Source of the DNA: Marinobacter antarcticus
GTDB lineage: Bacteria > Pseudomonadota > Gammaproteobacteria > Pseudomonadales > Oleiphilaceae
Length of the DNA stretch: 64,000 nucleotides
NCBI RefSeq assembly: GCF_900142385.1
Contig: NZ_FRAQ01000003.1
Coordinates: forward strand, 214,044 to 278,043
Direction: 5' to 3'
Below are positions 18,406 to 27,481 of this stretch, piece after piece. How positions within the stretch are numbered: position 1 is the stretch's first letter; the number at the start of each line of letters is the position of its first letter. Position numbers and translations under genes: made by a program. The notes under the pieces are model-generated. The model saw only the letters and a program-made list of their open reading frames with translations. It did no database searches and was not told the origin of the DNA.

Positions 18406-19572
18406 TCAGGCTGACAGCCTTTGACAGATCGCTTCGCCGATCTCATTTGTACGCCGCCGCGCGCCGGCATTTTCTGCCAAATCCGCAGCTACAGCATCAA
18501 ACAGTTCCTTGCCTGCTGCCGCCATAACGGGGTCTTTCCGCCCCAGCCATTCCAGCATGCGAGCTGTGGTAAATAGCATGGCTGTGGGGTCCGCCAGGCC
18601 CTGACCGGCTATGTCCGGGGCACTGCCATGGGTGGGCTCGAACATGGAAGGCATATCCGGGTCTGTCGGGTTCAGGTTGCAAGAAGGGGCAACGCCCATA
18701 CCGCCAGATAGCACGGCGGCAAGATCCGTAAGAATATCCCCCTGCAGGTTGCTGGCAACCACCACATCGAATGCCCACGGGCTTTGGACGAACTTCATAC
18801 AGGCCGCGTCCACCAGCTCGTGGTGAGTGGCTACATCCGGAAATTCCTTACTGATTTCCTCAAAAGCTTCGGTGTACATATCACCCCAGTAGCGCAGGGC
18901 ATTGCGCTTGGTGATCAGGCAGACCTGACTTTCGCAGGTGCGACCATCCCGAGTGCCATCAAGAGCATGGAAGGTTCTGGTGCGGCTTTCTCTAACACGA
19001 TCCGCAGCTCTGATGCGAGCCTGCTCGAAACCGTAGCGAATAATGCGATTGGTCGCCTTGCGGGTAAACACTTCCATCTGAGTGGCAATCTCATCCTCGG
19101 TTCCCTTGCGCAGGCGCCCACCTTGGCTCACATACTCACCCTCAGAGTTTTCCCGGATTACCAGCATATCTATGTCTTTCGCGCGTTCATCAGCAAGATA
19201 TTGGCGCGCACCGGGTAGCAGGCGGGCGGGGCGTTCGCACACCCACTGGTCAAAGCCTTTACGCATATCGAGCAAAGGTGCCAGTGAGACACTGTCGGTT
19301 AATAAATAGCGGTCCGGATCGTCAGCTGGGCCCGGATCACCCAAAGCACCGAGTAATATGGCGTCGTAAGCTTTGAGCTGGGCCAGGGCATCATCGGGCA
19401 TGGACTCGCCGTGCTCCTGGTGCCAGGCGTGGGAAGGCCAGGGGAAACGGGTCCATTCAAGCGCCAGGCTATGCTTGGCGCGCAGCGTTTCCAGACATCG
19501 TATGGCTTCCCCCACGACTTCCGGGCCAATGCCATCGCCCGGGGTCACTGCGATGCGGGTTGTTTGGGCCAT
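18406..19572 (-). CDS. Isocitrate/isopropylmalate-family dehydrogenase (tartrate/D-malate type)
   Basis: NAD-dependent beta-decarboxylating dehydrogenase of 388 residues. Landmarks: GDGIGPEV at the N-terminus, ENSEGEY (near 150), the metal and substrate block SNLQGDILTDLAAVLSGGMG (near 280) and EPTHGSAPDIAGQG. The ENSEGEY-EVFTRKATNRIIRYGFEQA pattern is typical of the TtuC/DmlA tartrate or D-malate enzymes and differs from LeuB. Start ATG 19572 has AAAGGAG; the open frame to 19740 is unsupported. It stands alone. The substrate needs an assay. Confidence 0.87.
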   Translation of the reverse strand: MAQTTRIAVTPGDGIGPEVVGEAIRCLETLRAKHSLALEWTRFPWPSHAWHQEHGESMPDDALAQLKAYDAILLGALGDPGPADDPDRYLLTDSVSLAPLLDMRKGFDQWVCERPARLLPGARQYLADERAKDIDMLVIRENSEGEYVSQGGRLRKGTEDEIATQMEVFTRKATNRIIRYGFEQARIRAADRVRESRTRTFHALDGTRDGRTCESQVCLITKRNALRYWGDMYTEAFEEISKEFPDVATHHELVDAACMKFVQSPWAFDVVVASNLQGDILTDLAAVLSGGMGVAPSCNLNPTDPDMPSMFEPTHGSAPDIAGQGLADPTAMLFTTARMLEWLGRKDPVMAAAGKELFDAVAADLAENAGARRRTNEIGEAICQRLSA

Positions 19573-19766
19573 TATGGAGACTCCTTTAGTTGAAAGGCTC
19601 GTACGAGTGCTAAAGCCCAGTGTAGTTGTGTGACTGGCGGATGCCAGCGTTTGACAGACTTTTACCATAAGCCGTTTTACCAGCAAGCTGTTCGCGGCTA
19701 TAGTGGCTCGCCAATACTCTATTACTGACCCGGTCAACATGTCCGGTTCAAAACACCGGAGTTAAC

Positions 19767-20531
19767 GTGATAAAACCAGAAACTCTGTTTGATGAGTCCC
19801 ACTGTGCACAGTGCGCTTGCGGGGAAGGGCTGGACTTCTCTTTTACCTTTGCTTTTCAGCCTATCGTCGACGTTATCAACAAAACTGTATACGCCTATGA
19901 GGCCTTGGTCAGGGGTCCCGATGGTGAGGGTGCCCTGAGCATACTCGGCAGAGTAAACGAACAAAACCGCTATGCCTTTGACCAGGTTTGCAGAGTCAAG
20001 GCCGTTAAGCTGGCGTCGCGGCTTGGCATGAAAACGCGGCTCAGCATCAATTTCATGCCTAATGCGGTCTACCAGGCAGAATATTGCATCCGGACGACGC
20101 TGGCGGCTGCTAAAACCTACAATTTCGATACCAGCAAGATCATCTTTGAACTGACGGAAGGCGAGGATCTGACATCGGTGGACCACCTTGTCTCGATTAT
20201 AGAAGCCTATCAGGAGATGGGGTTCAGTACTGCGATCGATGACTTTGGCGCGGGCTACTCCCGTTACAATATTATGATGGCCAGTCCGCCCGACCTGCTT
20301 AAACTGGATATGGGGCTGGTACGTAACGTTCATCAGGAGCCTAATAAACAGGCTGTCGTGTCTGGCATTATCACCATGATGTCGCAGTTGGGCGGTAAGA
20401 TCGTAGCTGAAGGCGTGGAAACCGCCGAAGAGTATTTCTGGCTGCGTTCCCAGGGCATTAGTCTGTATCAGGGTTATCTGTTTGCGAGGCCCGGTTTCGA
20501 GTGTTTGCCAGAGCCGTATTACCCGGCCTGA
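19767..20531 (+). CDS. Stand-alone EAL-domain protein
   Basis: Cytoplasmic protein of 254 residues that is almost only an EAL domain, predicted cyclic-di-GMP phosphodiesterase. Present are YEALVRG (near 45), SINFMPNA, FELTEGE, IDDFGAGYS (near 150), LKLDMGLV and AEGVET (near 215), so the metal-binding acids seem complete. The N-terminus has CAQCACG before the domain, which might bind a metal. The start is GTG 19767 with GGAG upstream. It is followed by a small membrane protein after 30 bases. Third c-di-GMP gene of the window along with 4762 and 37098. Confidence 0.88.
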   Translation: MIKPETLFDESHCAQCACGEGLDFSFTFAFQPIVDVINKTVYAYEALVRGPDGEGALSILGRVNEQNRYAFDQVCRVKAVKLASRLGMKTRLSINFMPNAVYQAEYCIRTTLAAAKTYNFDTSKIIFELTEGEDLTSVDHLVSIIEAYQEMGFSTAIDDFGAGYSRYNIMMASPPDLLKLDMGLVRNVHQEPNKQAVVSGIITMMSQLGGKIVAEGVETAEEYFWLRSQGISLYQGYLFARPGFECLPEPYYPA

Positions 20532-20561
20532 CGTTTTCCCTAACTGACAGGAAGCCTGATC

Positions 20562-20918
20562 GTGCTTTACCGAGTTCTTACTATTATTGGTGGGCTTGTA
20601 TTTGTTGTCGCGCTCTTTGCGCTGTTGTGGTTCTTCTGCAAGAAGTTCCTTGAGCACCATGGCGTTACCGACCAGCTGTCAGACCGCACCACTGCGCTTG
20701 CCACCTGGACATTTGCCGGTATCAGCGTCGGGCTTGTCTTTGCGGTGGTAGGCGCATTTGTGCTTGGTCCCTGGGCGTTTTATCGCACCCTGCGCGGCCA
20801 CGGAGTCGCTATTTCAGATGGCGCAGCCGTCTGGTGGGGGTTTGGTATTGTGGCAGCCTCGCTTGGTATCACGGCTGCCGGATTTTTCGGCTTCCTTGCC
20901 ATTGTAGGCGCTTACTGA
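20562..20918 (+). CDS. Small membrane protein, unknown family
   Basis: 118 residues with about three hydrophobic segments at roughly 5-28, 50-75 and 88-116. Not recognised. A GTG start at 20562 is preceded by CAGGAAG. It is in line with the EAL protein and may be co-transcribed, which suggests, weakly, a membrane partner. It overlaps the end of the convergent LysR gene by 7 bases. Confidence 0.7.
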   Translation: MLYRVLTIIGGLVFVVALFALLWFFCKKFLEHHGVTDQLSDRTTALATWTFAGISVGLVFAVVGAFVLGPWAFYRTLRGHGVAISDGAAVWWGFGIVAASLGITAAGFFGFLAIVGAY

Positions 20919-21805
20919 ATCGCGTTTAGCTGTTCCCGAAACCAGATCAGTGCTGGCTCCTGACCATAGGCCTTGTGCCAGTAAAGATGCACATCGAGTG
21001 AGGGCAGGTCTGCCGGTGGGTTCATGATGGTGATGCTTGCCCGTTCCGAAATAATTTTGGCGTAGGTTTCCGGCATGGTCAGCAAAAGGTCGGTGGCTTC
21101 CACGACACGGCAGGCTGCATAGTAATGTTGGCAGCGCAGGCGGATGCTGCGCTGAACCCCAAGCCTTGAAAGTTCGAAATCCTCGATTCCCGGCCCTTCC
21201 GTGCGTGACGAAACCAGCACGTGACGCGCTGAAAGATACCCCTTCATATCCAGTGTCTGTGATGCCAGCGGGTGACCATCCCGGGCCAGAACCACAAGCC
21301 TGTCCTGCCTTAGAAGTTCATGAGACGTCTGGCTACTGACCGGTAGCAGAACATCAACAGCGAAGTCCAGCTTGCCGGCCGCGAGTTGTGTTTCCATATC
21401 CCGTCGGGGGATGCGTTTGCTGACAATTTCCAGCTTCGGGTAGGGATTCAGCCGTTGCATAAGCTGGGGCAGAAAGGTTGATTCCAGAACATCCCGCAGG
21501 CCCAGCGAATAGGTTTTGCGATGATTGGCGGGATCAAATGCATGAAACTGGTTAACCGCGCCCTGGATCTGTGTAAGCCCGGGTTTCATGGATTCAAGGA
21601 AACGGCGAGCCAGAGGGGTTGGTACCATCTGATTGCCCTGACGCGTGAACAGCGGGTCGTCAAAATGATCCCGCATACGCGACAGGGAGTGGCTGACAGC
21701 CGGCTGGGTCAAATGTAATGCCTTTGCTGCGCGGGTGAGACTGCCTTCCCGGTATATGGTGTCAAAAACATGCAGGAGGTTGAGATCCAGGCGAGTCCCG
21801 GCCAT
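20912..21805 (-). CDS. LysR-family transcriptional regulator
   Basis: 297 residues. The N-terminal winged helix has LNLLHVFDTIYREGSLTRAA and QPAVSHSLSRMRDHF, followed by DPLFTR and an effector domain with a typical LysR layout. It is divergent from the ACAD/kinase operon starting at 21962; the 156-base A/T-rich gap is the likely regulatory region for both. Control of that operon by an acyl-CoA-related ligand is inferred from position only. Confidence 0.9.
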   Translation of the reverse strand: MAGTRLDLNLLHVFDTIYREGSLTRAAKALHLTQPAVSHSLSRMRDHFDDPLFTRQGNQMVPTPLARRFLESMKPGLTQIQGAVNQFHAFDPANHRKTYSLGLRDVLESTFLPQLMQRLNPYPKLEIVSKRIPRRDMETQLAAGKLDFAVDVLLPVSSQTSHELLRQDRLVVLARDGHPLASQTLDMKGYLSARHVLVSSRTEGPGIEDFELSRLGVQRSIRLRCQHYYAACRVVEATDLLLTMPETYAKIISERASITIMNPPADLPSLDVHLYWHKAYGQEPALIWFREQLNAIQ

Positions 21806-21961
21806 AGTCAGTAAGCTCTCATTGAATAAGCAGCGTTAATAGTAAACGATAAGAATAATTCAGTCGCGTAATAGTTGGTGCAACCTTAGACTGACTCCAT
21901 TGTGCTTATATTTATCGCACCATTTAGTTATTAGTAGTTCAATTTCTGTGAGGGTTCAGCA

Positions 21962-23173
21962 ATGGATTTCAGTATCTCCGAGAAAGGTCAGGATTATCTT
22001 GAGCGTGTAAAGGCGTTTATGGCGGAAGAGATTTTCCCGGTTGAAGCTCAGTATCATAAGGAGCTGGCGTCTCTTGAAAATCGCTGGGTTGTGCTGCCAA
22101 TCATCAAAGAGTTGAAGGAAAAGGCCAAGGCTCAGGGGCTCTGGAACATGTTTTTCCCGGATGAGAAGCATGGTTGTGGCCTCCTTAACTCCGATTACGC
22201 TTTAATTGCTGAAGAGACGGGCCGCAGTTTTATTGCGCCTGAGATCTTTAACTGCAATGCGCCGGATACCGGCAATATGGAAGTGCTTATCCACTACGGT
22301 TCTGAGGAACAGAAGGCTGAATGGCTCCCACGTTTGCTCAGTGGCGAAATCCGTTCTGCGTTCTGCATGACCGAGCCTGCAGTAGCCTCATCTGATGCAA
22401 CCACTATGGAAGCAACCGCGATCGTTGAAGGTGACGAAGTGGTGCTGAATGGTCGCAAATGGTGGAGCACCGGTATTGGTCACCCTGATTGCAAGGTCGG
22501 CATCTTTATGGGGCTGTCTGATCCGGATGCCCATAAACATCGTCGCCATTCTATGGTTCTGGTTCCACTCGATGCACCGGGTGTGAAGATTGAACGTATG
22601 CTTCCGGTGTTTGGGGAGTATGACGAGCCTTACGGACATGGCGAAGTCTTGTTTGATAACGTGCGCCTACCCAAGAGTGCCTTTATTGCTGGCCCGGGTC
22701 GCGGTTTCGAGATCGCTCAGGGTCGTCTCGGGCCTGGCCGCGTGCACCACTGCATGCGTGCCATCGGGGCCGCCGAGCGTACGCTTGAGCTTTTGATCAA
22801 GCGGGCGACAAGCCGAGAGGCGTTTGGTCGCCCGCTGGCAAAGCTTGGTGGCAACCCGGATATCATTGCAAATGCGCGTATGTCGATTGAGCAGGCGCGT
22901 CTGCTGACTCTCAAGTGTGCCTGGGCTCTGGATACCAAGGGTATTGCGGGTGCAATCCAGGAGGTCTCCATGATCAAGGCAGTTGTTCCTTCGATGCTGC
23001 AAACCATTGTTGATCAGGCGATTCAGATTCACGGCGGTGCCGGTGTGAGTGACGATGACTTCCCGCTGACCCAGTTGTTTGCCTATGCTCGCGTACTGCG
23101 GCTGGCGGATGGGCCGGATGAAGTGCATCGGGCTACGGTGGCTCGCATCGAGTTGCGCAAATACAAAAACTGA
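21962..23173 (+). CDS. Acyl-CoA dehydrogenase, ACAD10/11 type
   Basis: FAD-dependent acyl-CoA dehydrogenase fold of 403 residues (FCMTEPAVASSDAT flavin loop, KWWSTGIGHPDCKV, HRRHSMVLVPLDAPGV, QIHGGAGVS). The C-terminal motif reads LADGPDEVHR: the catalytic glutamate of ordinary enzymes (EGTxE) is an aspartate (D383) here, as in the ACAD10/11 group to which the whole sequence is most similar. In mammals and in the Pseudomonas lva pathway such proteins act with an APH-type kinase on 4-hydroxyacyl-CoA, removing phosphate. A kinase gene lies two genes down. First gene of the operon; GAGGG precedes the ATG. Confidence 0.88.
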   Translation: MDFSISEKGQDYLERVKAFMAEEIFPVEAQYHKELASLENRWVVLPIIKELKEKAKAQGLWNMFFPDEKHGCGLLNSDYALIAEETGRSFIAPEIFNCNAPDTGNMEVLIHYGSEEQKAEWLPRLLSGEIRSAFCMTEPAVASSDATTMEATAIVEGDEVVLNGRKWWSTGIGHPDCKVGIFMGLSDPDAHKHRRHSMVLVPLDAPGVKIERMLPVFGEYDEPYGHGEVLFDNVRLPKSAFIAGPGRGFEIAQGRLGPGRVHHCMRAIGAAERTLELLIKRATSREAFGRPLAKLGGNPDIIANARMSIEQARLLTLKCAWALDTKGIAGAIQEVSMIKAVVPSMLQTIVDQAIQIHGGAGVSDDDFPLTQLFAYARVLRLADGPDEVHRATVARIELRKYKN

Positions 23174-24006
23174 TGGAAAACACTATGACACAAAGAGTAT
23201 TCGTAACAGGCGGCGCAAGCGGCCTTGGCCGGGCCATTGCATTGCGCTATGCCAGAGAGGGCGCAAAGGTCTGTATCGGTGACATTAATCCGGAGCAGGG
23301 TGTTGGCGTCGAGCAAGAGATCAATAATGCCGGTGGTGAAGGCTACTTTGTGGAGTGCGATGTCCGGCGGCTGACGGATCTGGAAAAGATCTGTGCTGAT
23401 CTCACGCAGAAGTGGGGCGGTATTGATGTGGTGGTGAATAACGCCGGTGTGGCTTCTGCCGGCTCGATTGAAGACACCACCATGGCGGACTGGGAGTGGA
23501 TTATCGATATCAACGTGCTGGGAGTCGTGCGGGGCTGCAAGGCGTTCACACCACAGTTCAAGAAGCAGGGCTCCGGTACGTTTGTGAACATTGCTTCCAT
23601 GGCGGGCCTTATGTTGGCGCCGCTTATGGATAGCTACAATGTGTCCAAGGCCGGGGTAATCGCTTTGTCGGAAACCTTGAGTCAGGAATTACGGGGCGAC
23701 GGTATTCATGTCAGCTGCGTGTGCCCGGCGTTTTTCCAGACCAATCTCACCAACAGCATGCGTTCGGACATTCCCGGTATTCAGCAGAATGTGAACAAGC
23801 TGATGAAGCGCTCCAATATTTCTGCAGATCATGTCGCAGAAGACATTGTGCGTTCGGTGAAGAACAAGGATTTCTGGGTGTTGCCCCATGTAAAAGAGCG
23901 CCGCATGTGGATGCTCAAGCGCTACGCGCCTTGGGCTTTTGACAAGCTTATGTACGAAGAGAGCAAGCGCTGGATGAAAAAGATGGGCGGTAAGGCCAAG
24001 GCCTGA
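23173..24006 (+). CDS. Short-chain dehydrogenase/reductase (operon gene 2)
   Basis: 277-residue classical SDR: TGGASGLGRA cofactor loop (near 13-21), NNAGVAS, NIASMAG and catalytic YNVSK (near 160), with a C-terminal extension rich in basic and aromatic residues (WMLKRYAPWAFDKLM). It starts with ATG overlapping the upstream stop (TGATG), so it is translationally coupled to the ACAD gene; an in-frame ATG at 23185 is an alternative. Substrate unknown; a 3- or 4-hydroxyacyl intermediate would fit the operon. Confidence 0.85.
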   Translation: MENTMTQRVFVTGGASGLGRAIALRYAREGAKVCIGDINPEQGVGVEQEINNAGGEGYFVECDVRRLTDLEKICADLTQKWGGIDVVVNNAGVASAGSIEDTTMADWEWIIDINVLGVVRGCKAFTPQFKKQGSGTFVNIASMAGLMLAPLMDSYNVSKAGVIALSETLSQELRGDGIHVSCVCPAFFQTNLTNSMRSDIPGIQQNVNKLMKRSNISADHVAEDIVRSVKNKDFWVLPHVKERRMWMLKRYAPWAFDKLMYEESKRWMKKMGGKAKA

Positions 24007-24037
24007 TCGGAACACGAGAACAAAAGGAGATCCATGA

Positions 24038-25102
24038 ATGACCCAGATTGATCAGGCCGCAGATATCCGCGAAGGCGAGGAGCTGGATCTGTCAGCAGTC
24101 GACCGGTTTATGAAAGATGCTATGCCGGATCTGACCGGTGAGCCGGTGATCCGTCAGTATCCAGGCGGCGCTTCCAACTTGACGTATCAGGTGGACTATG
24201 GCGATCGATCGTATGTCTTGCGCCGCCCGCCTTTCGGCAAGATCGCAAAGTCTGCCCACGATATGCTGCGTGAAGCGAAGGTGATGCAGGCGCTTAAGCC
24301 GGAGTATCCCTATGTGCCGGATATTATCGCTATTTGCGACGATCACGACGTGCTGGGGTGCGATTTCTACGTGATGGAGCGAATGAATGGCATCATCTTG
24401 CGTCAGGATTTTCCCAAGGATCTGGAGCTGAATGAAGCCGATACACGCAAGCTGTGCCTGAATGTGATCGACAAGTTGGTGGAGCTCCACCGAGTCAATG
24501 CCACAGCGGCGGGATTGGACAGGCTGGGCAAGGGCGAAGGTTATGTTCAGCGCCAGATTGGCGGCTGGAGCGATCGTTTCCGCAAGGCCCACACGGATGA
24601 TGTTGGTGATTTTGAGGCAGTTATGTCCTGGCTTAACGACAAGATGCCAAATGACATTGCCCAGGTTGTTATCCATAACGACTTCCGCTTTGACAACGTC
24701 GTGCTGAACCCGGATAACCCCTTTGAAGTGATCGGTGTGCTGGATTGGGAAATGGCGACGATTGGTGACCCTCTGATGGATCTGGGTAACAGCCTTGCCT
24801 ACTGGATTGAGGCAGACGACGAAGGCCCGTTCCAGATGCTGCGCCGTCAGCCCACGCATCGCCCCGGCATGCTGACGCGTAATGAAGTGGTGGAGTACTA
24901 CATGGAGAAATCCGGCTTCCGGGCTGACAACTTCGATTTCTATGAGATCTATGGGCTATTCCGGTTGGCGGTGATTGTTCAGCAGATCTATTACCGCTTC
25001 TACCATGGCCAGACCAGTGACAAACGTTTTGCCGCATTCGGCCATGCTGCCAACTATCTTGAGAAGCGCTGTCAACGCCTGATCTCAGAGAGCTCCCTGT
25101 AA
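24038..25102 (+). CDS. APH-family kinase, ACAD10/11 and LvaA type
   Basis: 354-residue kinase-like protein of the aminoglycoside/choline kinase family. The nucleotide region has YPGGASNLTYQV and YVLRRPP; the catalytic loop VIHNDFRFDNVVL (near 212-224) keeps HxDxxxxN, and VLDWEMATIGDPLMDL is the metal-binding DFG equivalent. This is the group fused to ACAD in animals and called LvaA in Pseudomonas, where it phosphorylates the 4-hydroxyl of 4-hydroxyacyl-CoA. That role is inferred here. Start ATG 24038 has AAAGGAG; an overlapping ATG at 24034 reaches a stop at once. The stop overlaps the next gene by one base. Confidence 0.88.
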   Translation: MTQIDQAADIREGEELDLSAVDRFMKDAMPDLTGEPVIRQYPGGASNLTYQVDYGDRSYVLRRPPFGKIAKSAHDMLREAKVMQALKPEYPYVPDIIAICDDHDVLGCDFYVMERMNGIILRQDFPKDLELNEADTRKLCLNVIDKLVELHRVNATAAGLDRLGKGEGYVQRQIGGWSDRFRKAHTDDVGDFEAVMSWLNDKMPNDIAQVVIHNDFRFDNVVLNPDNPFEVIGVLDWEMATIGDPLMDLGNSLAYWIEADDEGPFQMLRRQPTHRPGMLTRNEVVEYYMEKSGFRADNFDFYEIYGLFRLAVIVQQIYYRFYHGQTSDKRFAAFGHAANYLEKRCQRLISESSL

Positions 25103-25791
25103 TGGCCACGGTGTATCTTGTGCGCCACGGTCAGGCCAGTTTCGGTAAGGAAAATTACGATCAGCTATCGCCTCGAGGCTGGCATCAGGGCAAGGTTCTG
25201 GGCCGCTGGATGGTCGATAAAATAAAACCTGCCGCGATCTTTGGCGGCGATCTGCAGCGCCACCGGGAAACGGTTGAAGCCGTTGCAACGGGCTACGGTG
25301 CGCAGTTGCCGGATATGCAAGTAGCGCCCGGCTTCAACGAATTCGATCATATCTCCGTTGTTAACCGTTATCGCCCCGAATGGAGCGATCGGCAGGTTAT
25401 GGCGAGAGATCTTGCGGCGTTTCCGAAACCTGCGGCAGCCTTTCAGCAAGCCTTTGTCAGCGCGGTTCGCCGCTGGGCATCCGGAGACTATGACGCGGAA
25501 TATGACGAGACCTGGACGGATTTCAAGACCCGGGTTCTTGCGGCTTTTGATGAAATGATCGAGTACGCAGACGGCGGTGATGTGCTGGTGTCCACGTCTG
25601 GCGGCCCTATTGCGGTTATTTGCCAGCACCTTCTGGGCCTTGAAGACGAGAGGGCACTGGCACTGAACGAGGTCATCGCCAATACCAGCGTCACACGGGT
25701 GCTCTATTCCTCCGGCCGTCGCAGTTTGTCTGTTTTCAATAACTACAGCCACCTGGAAGCGGAAGACCCCGCCCTGGTGACGTTCCGATAA
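25102..25791 (+). CDS. Histidine phosphatase (PGAM) family protein lacking the second histidine
   Basis: 229 residues. The phosphohistidine motif VRHGQAS is at residues 7-13 and the acid-containing FNEFDH near 80. In place of the usual second catalytic histidine (SHGG) it reads STSGGP near 165-170, so general function differs from typical phosphoglycerate mutases. Embedded in the ACAD/kinase operon and overlapping the kinase by one base (ATG at its stop TAA). It might act on a phosphorylated acyl intermediate, or be regulatory. Activity uncertain. Confidence 0.8.
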   Translation: MATVYLVRHGQASFGKENYDQLSPRGWHQGKVLGRWMVDKIKPAAIFGGDLQRHRETVEAVATGYGAQLPDMQVAPGFNEFDHISVVNRYRPEWSDRQVMARDLAAFPKPAAAFQQAFVSAVRRWASGDYDAEYDETWTDFKTRVLAAFDEMIEYADGGDVLVSTSGGPIAVICQHLLGLEDERALALNEVIANTSVTRVLYSSGRRSLSVFNNYSHLEAEDPALVTFR

Positions 25792-25808
25792 CGAATTGAG
25801 GTGAACGA

Positions 25809-26579
25809 ATGAGCAAGAAAGATCTGTTTGATCTAACCGGCAAGATCGCCCTGATTACTGGTGCCAGCCGTGGCATCGGCGAGAGCATTGCACGCATGCT
25901 GGCGGACTATGGCGCTCACGTGATTGTTACCAGTCGCAAAATTGACGGCTGTGAAGCCGTGGCTAGCAGCATCCGTGATGCCGGTGGCAGCGCCGAGGCC
26001 TATGCCTGCCACATTGGCGAAATGGAGCAGATCGAAGCTATCTGGGCTCATATTGAAAAAGAGCACGGCAAGCTGGATATTCTGGTGAACAACGCGGCGG
26101 CAAACCCGTACTTTGGCCCGGTTGAAGATACGGACCTGGGTGCCTTCAACAAGACTGTTGATGTGAATATCCGTGGTTATTTCTTCATGTGTTCCCGCGG
26201 TGCGCAACTGATGAAGAAGAACGGCGGAGGTTCGATCGTGAACGTTGCTTCAGTGAATGGTGTCAATCCGGGGCACTTCCAGGGCATCTATTCTGTGACC
26301 AAGGCGGCGGTTATTTCCATGACCAAGTCCTTTGCCATGGAGCTCGGCCAGCAAAAGATCCGTGTAAATGCGTTATTGCCGGGCCTGACCGACACCAAGT
26401 TTGCCAGTGCGCTGACCAGCAATGAGGCCATTAAAAAGCAGGCTATGGCTCATATCCCGATGAAACGGGTAGCAGATCCCAGCGAGATGGCAGGTACCGT
26501 TCTTTACCTGGTCTCAGAAGCCTCAAGTTACACCACGGGAGCCTGTATCAATGCCGACGGTGGTTACCTGACCATCTGA
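25809..26579 (+). CDS. Short-chain dehydrogenase/reductase (operon gene 5)
   Basis: 256-residue classical SDR of FabG type: TGASRGIGES (near 17-26), LVNNAAANP, VASVNGVN and catalytic YSVTK (near 160), ending NADGGYLTI as in many 3-oxoacyl reductases. GAGGTGAACGA precedes the ATG. Fifth and last gene of the operon. It is close to SDRs that mammals call DHRS4, reducing carbonyls, but this is a loose likeness. Its end overlaps the convergent DUF6279 gene by 16 bases. Confidence 0.85.
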   Translation: MSKKDLFDLTGKIALITGASRGIGESIARMLADYGAHVIVTSRKIDGCEAVASSIRDAGGSAEAYACHIGEMEQIEAIWAHIEKEHGKLDILVNNAAANPYFGPVEDTDLGAFNKTVDVNIRGYFFMCSRGAQLMKKNGGGSIVNVASVNGVNPGHFQGIYSVTKAAVISMTKSFAMELGQQKIRVNALLPGLTDTKFASALTSNEAIKKQAMAHIPMKRVADPSEMAGTVLYLVSEASSYTTGACINADGGYLTI

Positions 26580-27481
26580 TTCCCCGTTGAAGCTGCAACT
26601 TCGGGAGCTGGTGAGCAGGTCAGTGTCTCGAAGTCGCTGTTCAATTCTGCGGTACGATTACTCAGGTGGGCGAGGTGCGTTGTATCGCTCGCCTGAATCA
26701 GATCGACCATCAGGGTTTTCATGGCGGTGCTGCTCTCCGCCATCATCGCCCGGTATTCTTCACCCTGCGCCTCATCAGGCTCTTTTATCAGATGTTCAAT
26801 CCCATTGGCGAAACCTTCTTCGCTTCGCCTTTCCAGAGCGCTCAATAAGGCCTGTTGCCAGTTGCGTCGTCCCTGCAGCCAAATCTCTGTTTGCCGGCCA
26901 CGCTGTTCCGACCAGGTTTGAACGATCGCCCTTTGATCAACGTTCAGATCGCCCAGCCAGCGCTCCACACGCCCCCGCGTTCGCTCTGCTCGGGCTGTTG
27001 CGCTCGCTTCCGGGTTGTCAGTCATGAACTCTTCTTCGAACTCTTGCTGCTTTTGCTCTATGTTTTCGGCGAGTTCCCGCACCTGGGCGTCGCTGAGGCT
27101 GGCAAGCAGATTGGTCGCAATGGGGGTCACTTTTGAAAGTAAAGGCGGGAAGAACCCAAACAACTGTTCCTGATGAAAGGCGACCGCAGTCATGTCAAGC
27201 GTGCCTTGGCCGATGTCAGATTCAAGCCCGCTCAACCAGCTCTGGTAGCGGGGCAGCTCCGATGAACAATGCCATTGCCGGAAGTCATTAATGTCGACAT
27301 TGAGTTGTTGCTTCTGGGCATAGTTGAGCGTCACATAATCCTCGACCCACCAGACAATCCCCCAGTCTGCGTACCGATAGGCCATTTTCGTTGAACTGCA
27401 CGCCGAGATGAGTACTGCACATAATACGAGCAGCGCAGCGGTGCAACTTTTCAAAACTCGATTTCCGATCAGGACAGTCAT
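26564..27481 (-). CDS. DUF6279 family lipoprotein
   Basis: 305 residues from ATG 27481, chosen for its GGGGG site; the open frame extends to 27538 without support. A lipoprotein signal with LISAC sets the acylated Cys near residue 29, followed by Ser-Ser, so outer membrane. The mature protein is largely helical and charged, with family landmarks YADWGIVWWVEDYV and an Arg/Glu-rich middle. Function unknown. Transcribed alone. Confidence 0.8.
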   Translation of the reverse strand: MTVLIGNRVLKSCTAALLVLCAVLISACSSTKMAYRYADWGIVWWVEDYVTLNYAQKQQLNVDINDFRQWHCSSELPRYQSWLSGLESDIGQGTLDMTAVAFHQEQLFGFFPPLLSKVTPIATNLLASLSDAQVRELAENIEQKQQEFEEEFMTDNPEASATARAERTRGRVERWLGDLNVDQRAIVQTWSEQRGRQTEIWLQGRRNWQQALLSALERRSEEGFANGIEHLIKEPDEAQGEEYRAMMAESSTAMKTLMVDLIQASDTTHLAHLSNRTAELNSDFETLTCSPAPEVAASTGNQMVR

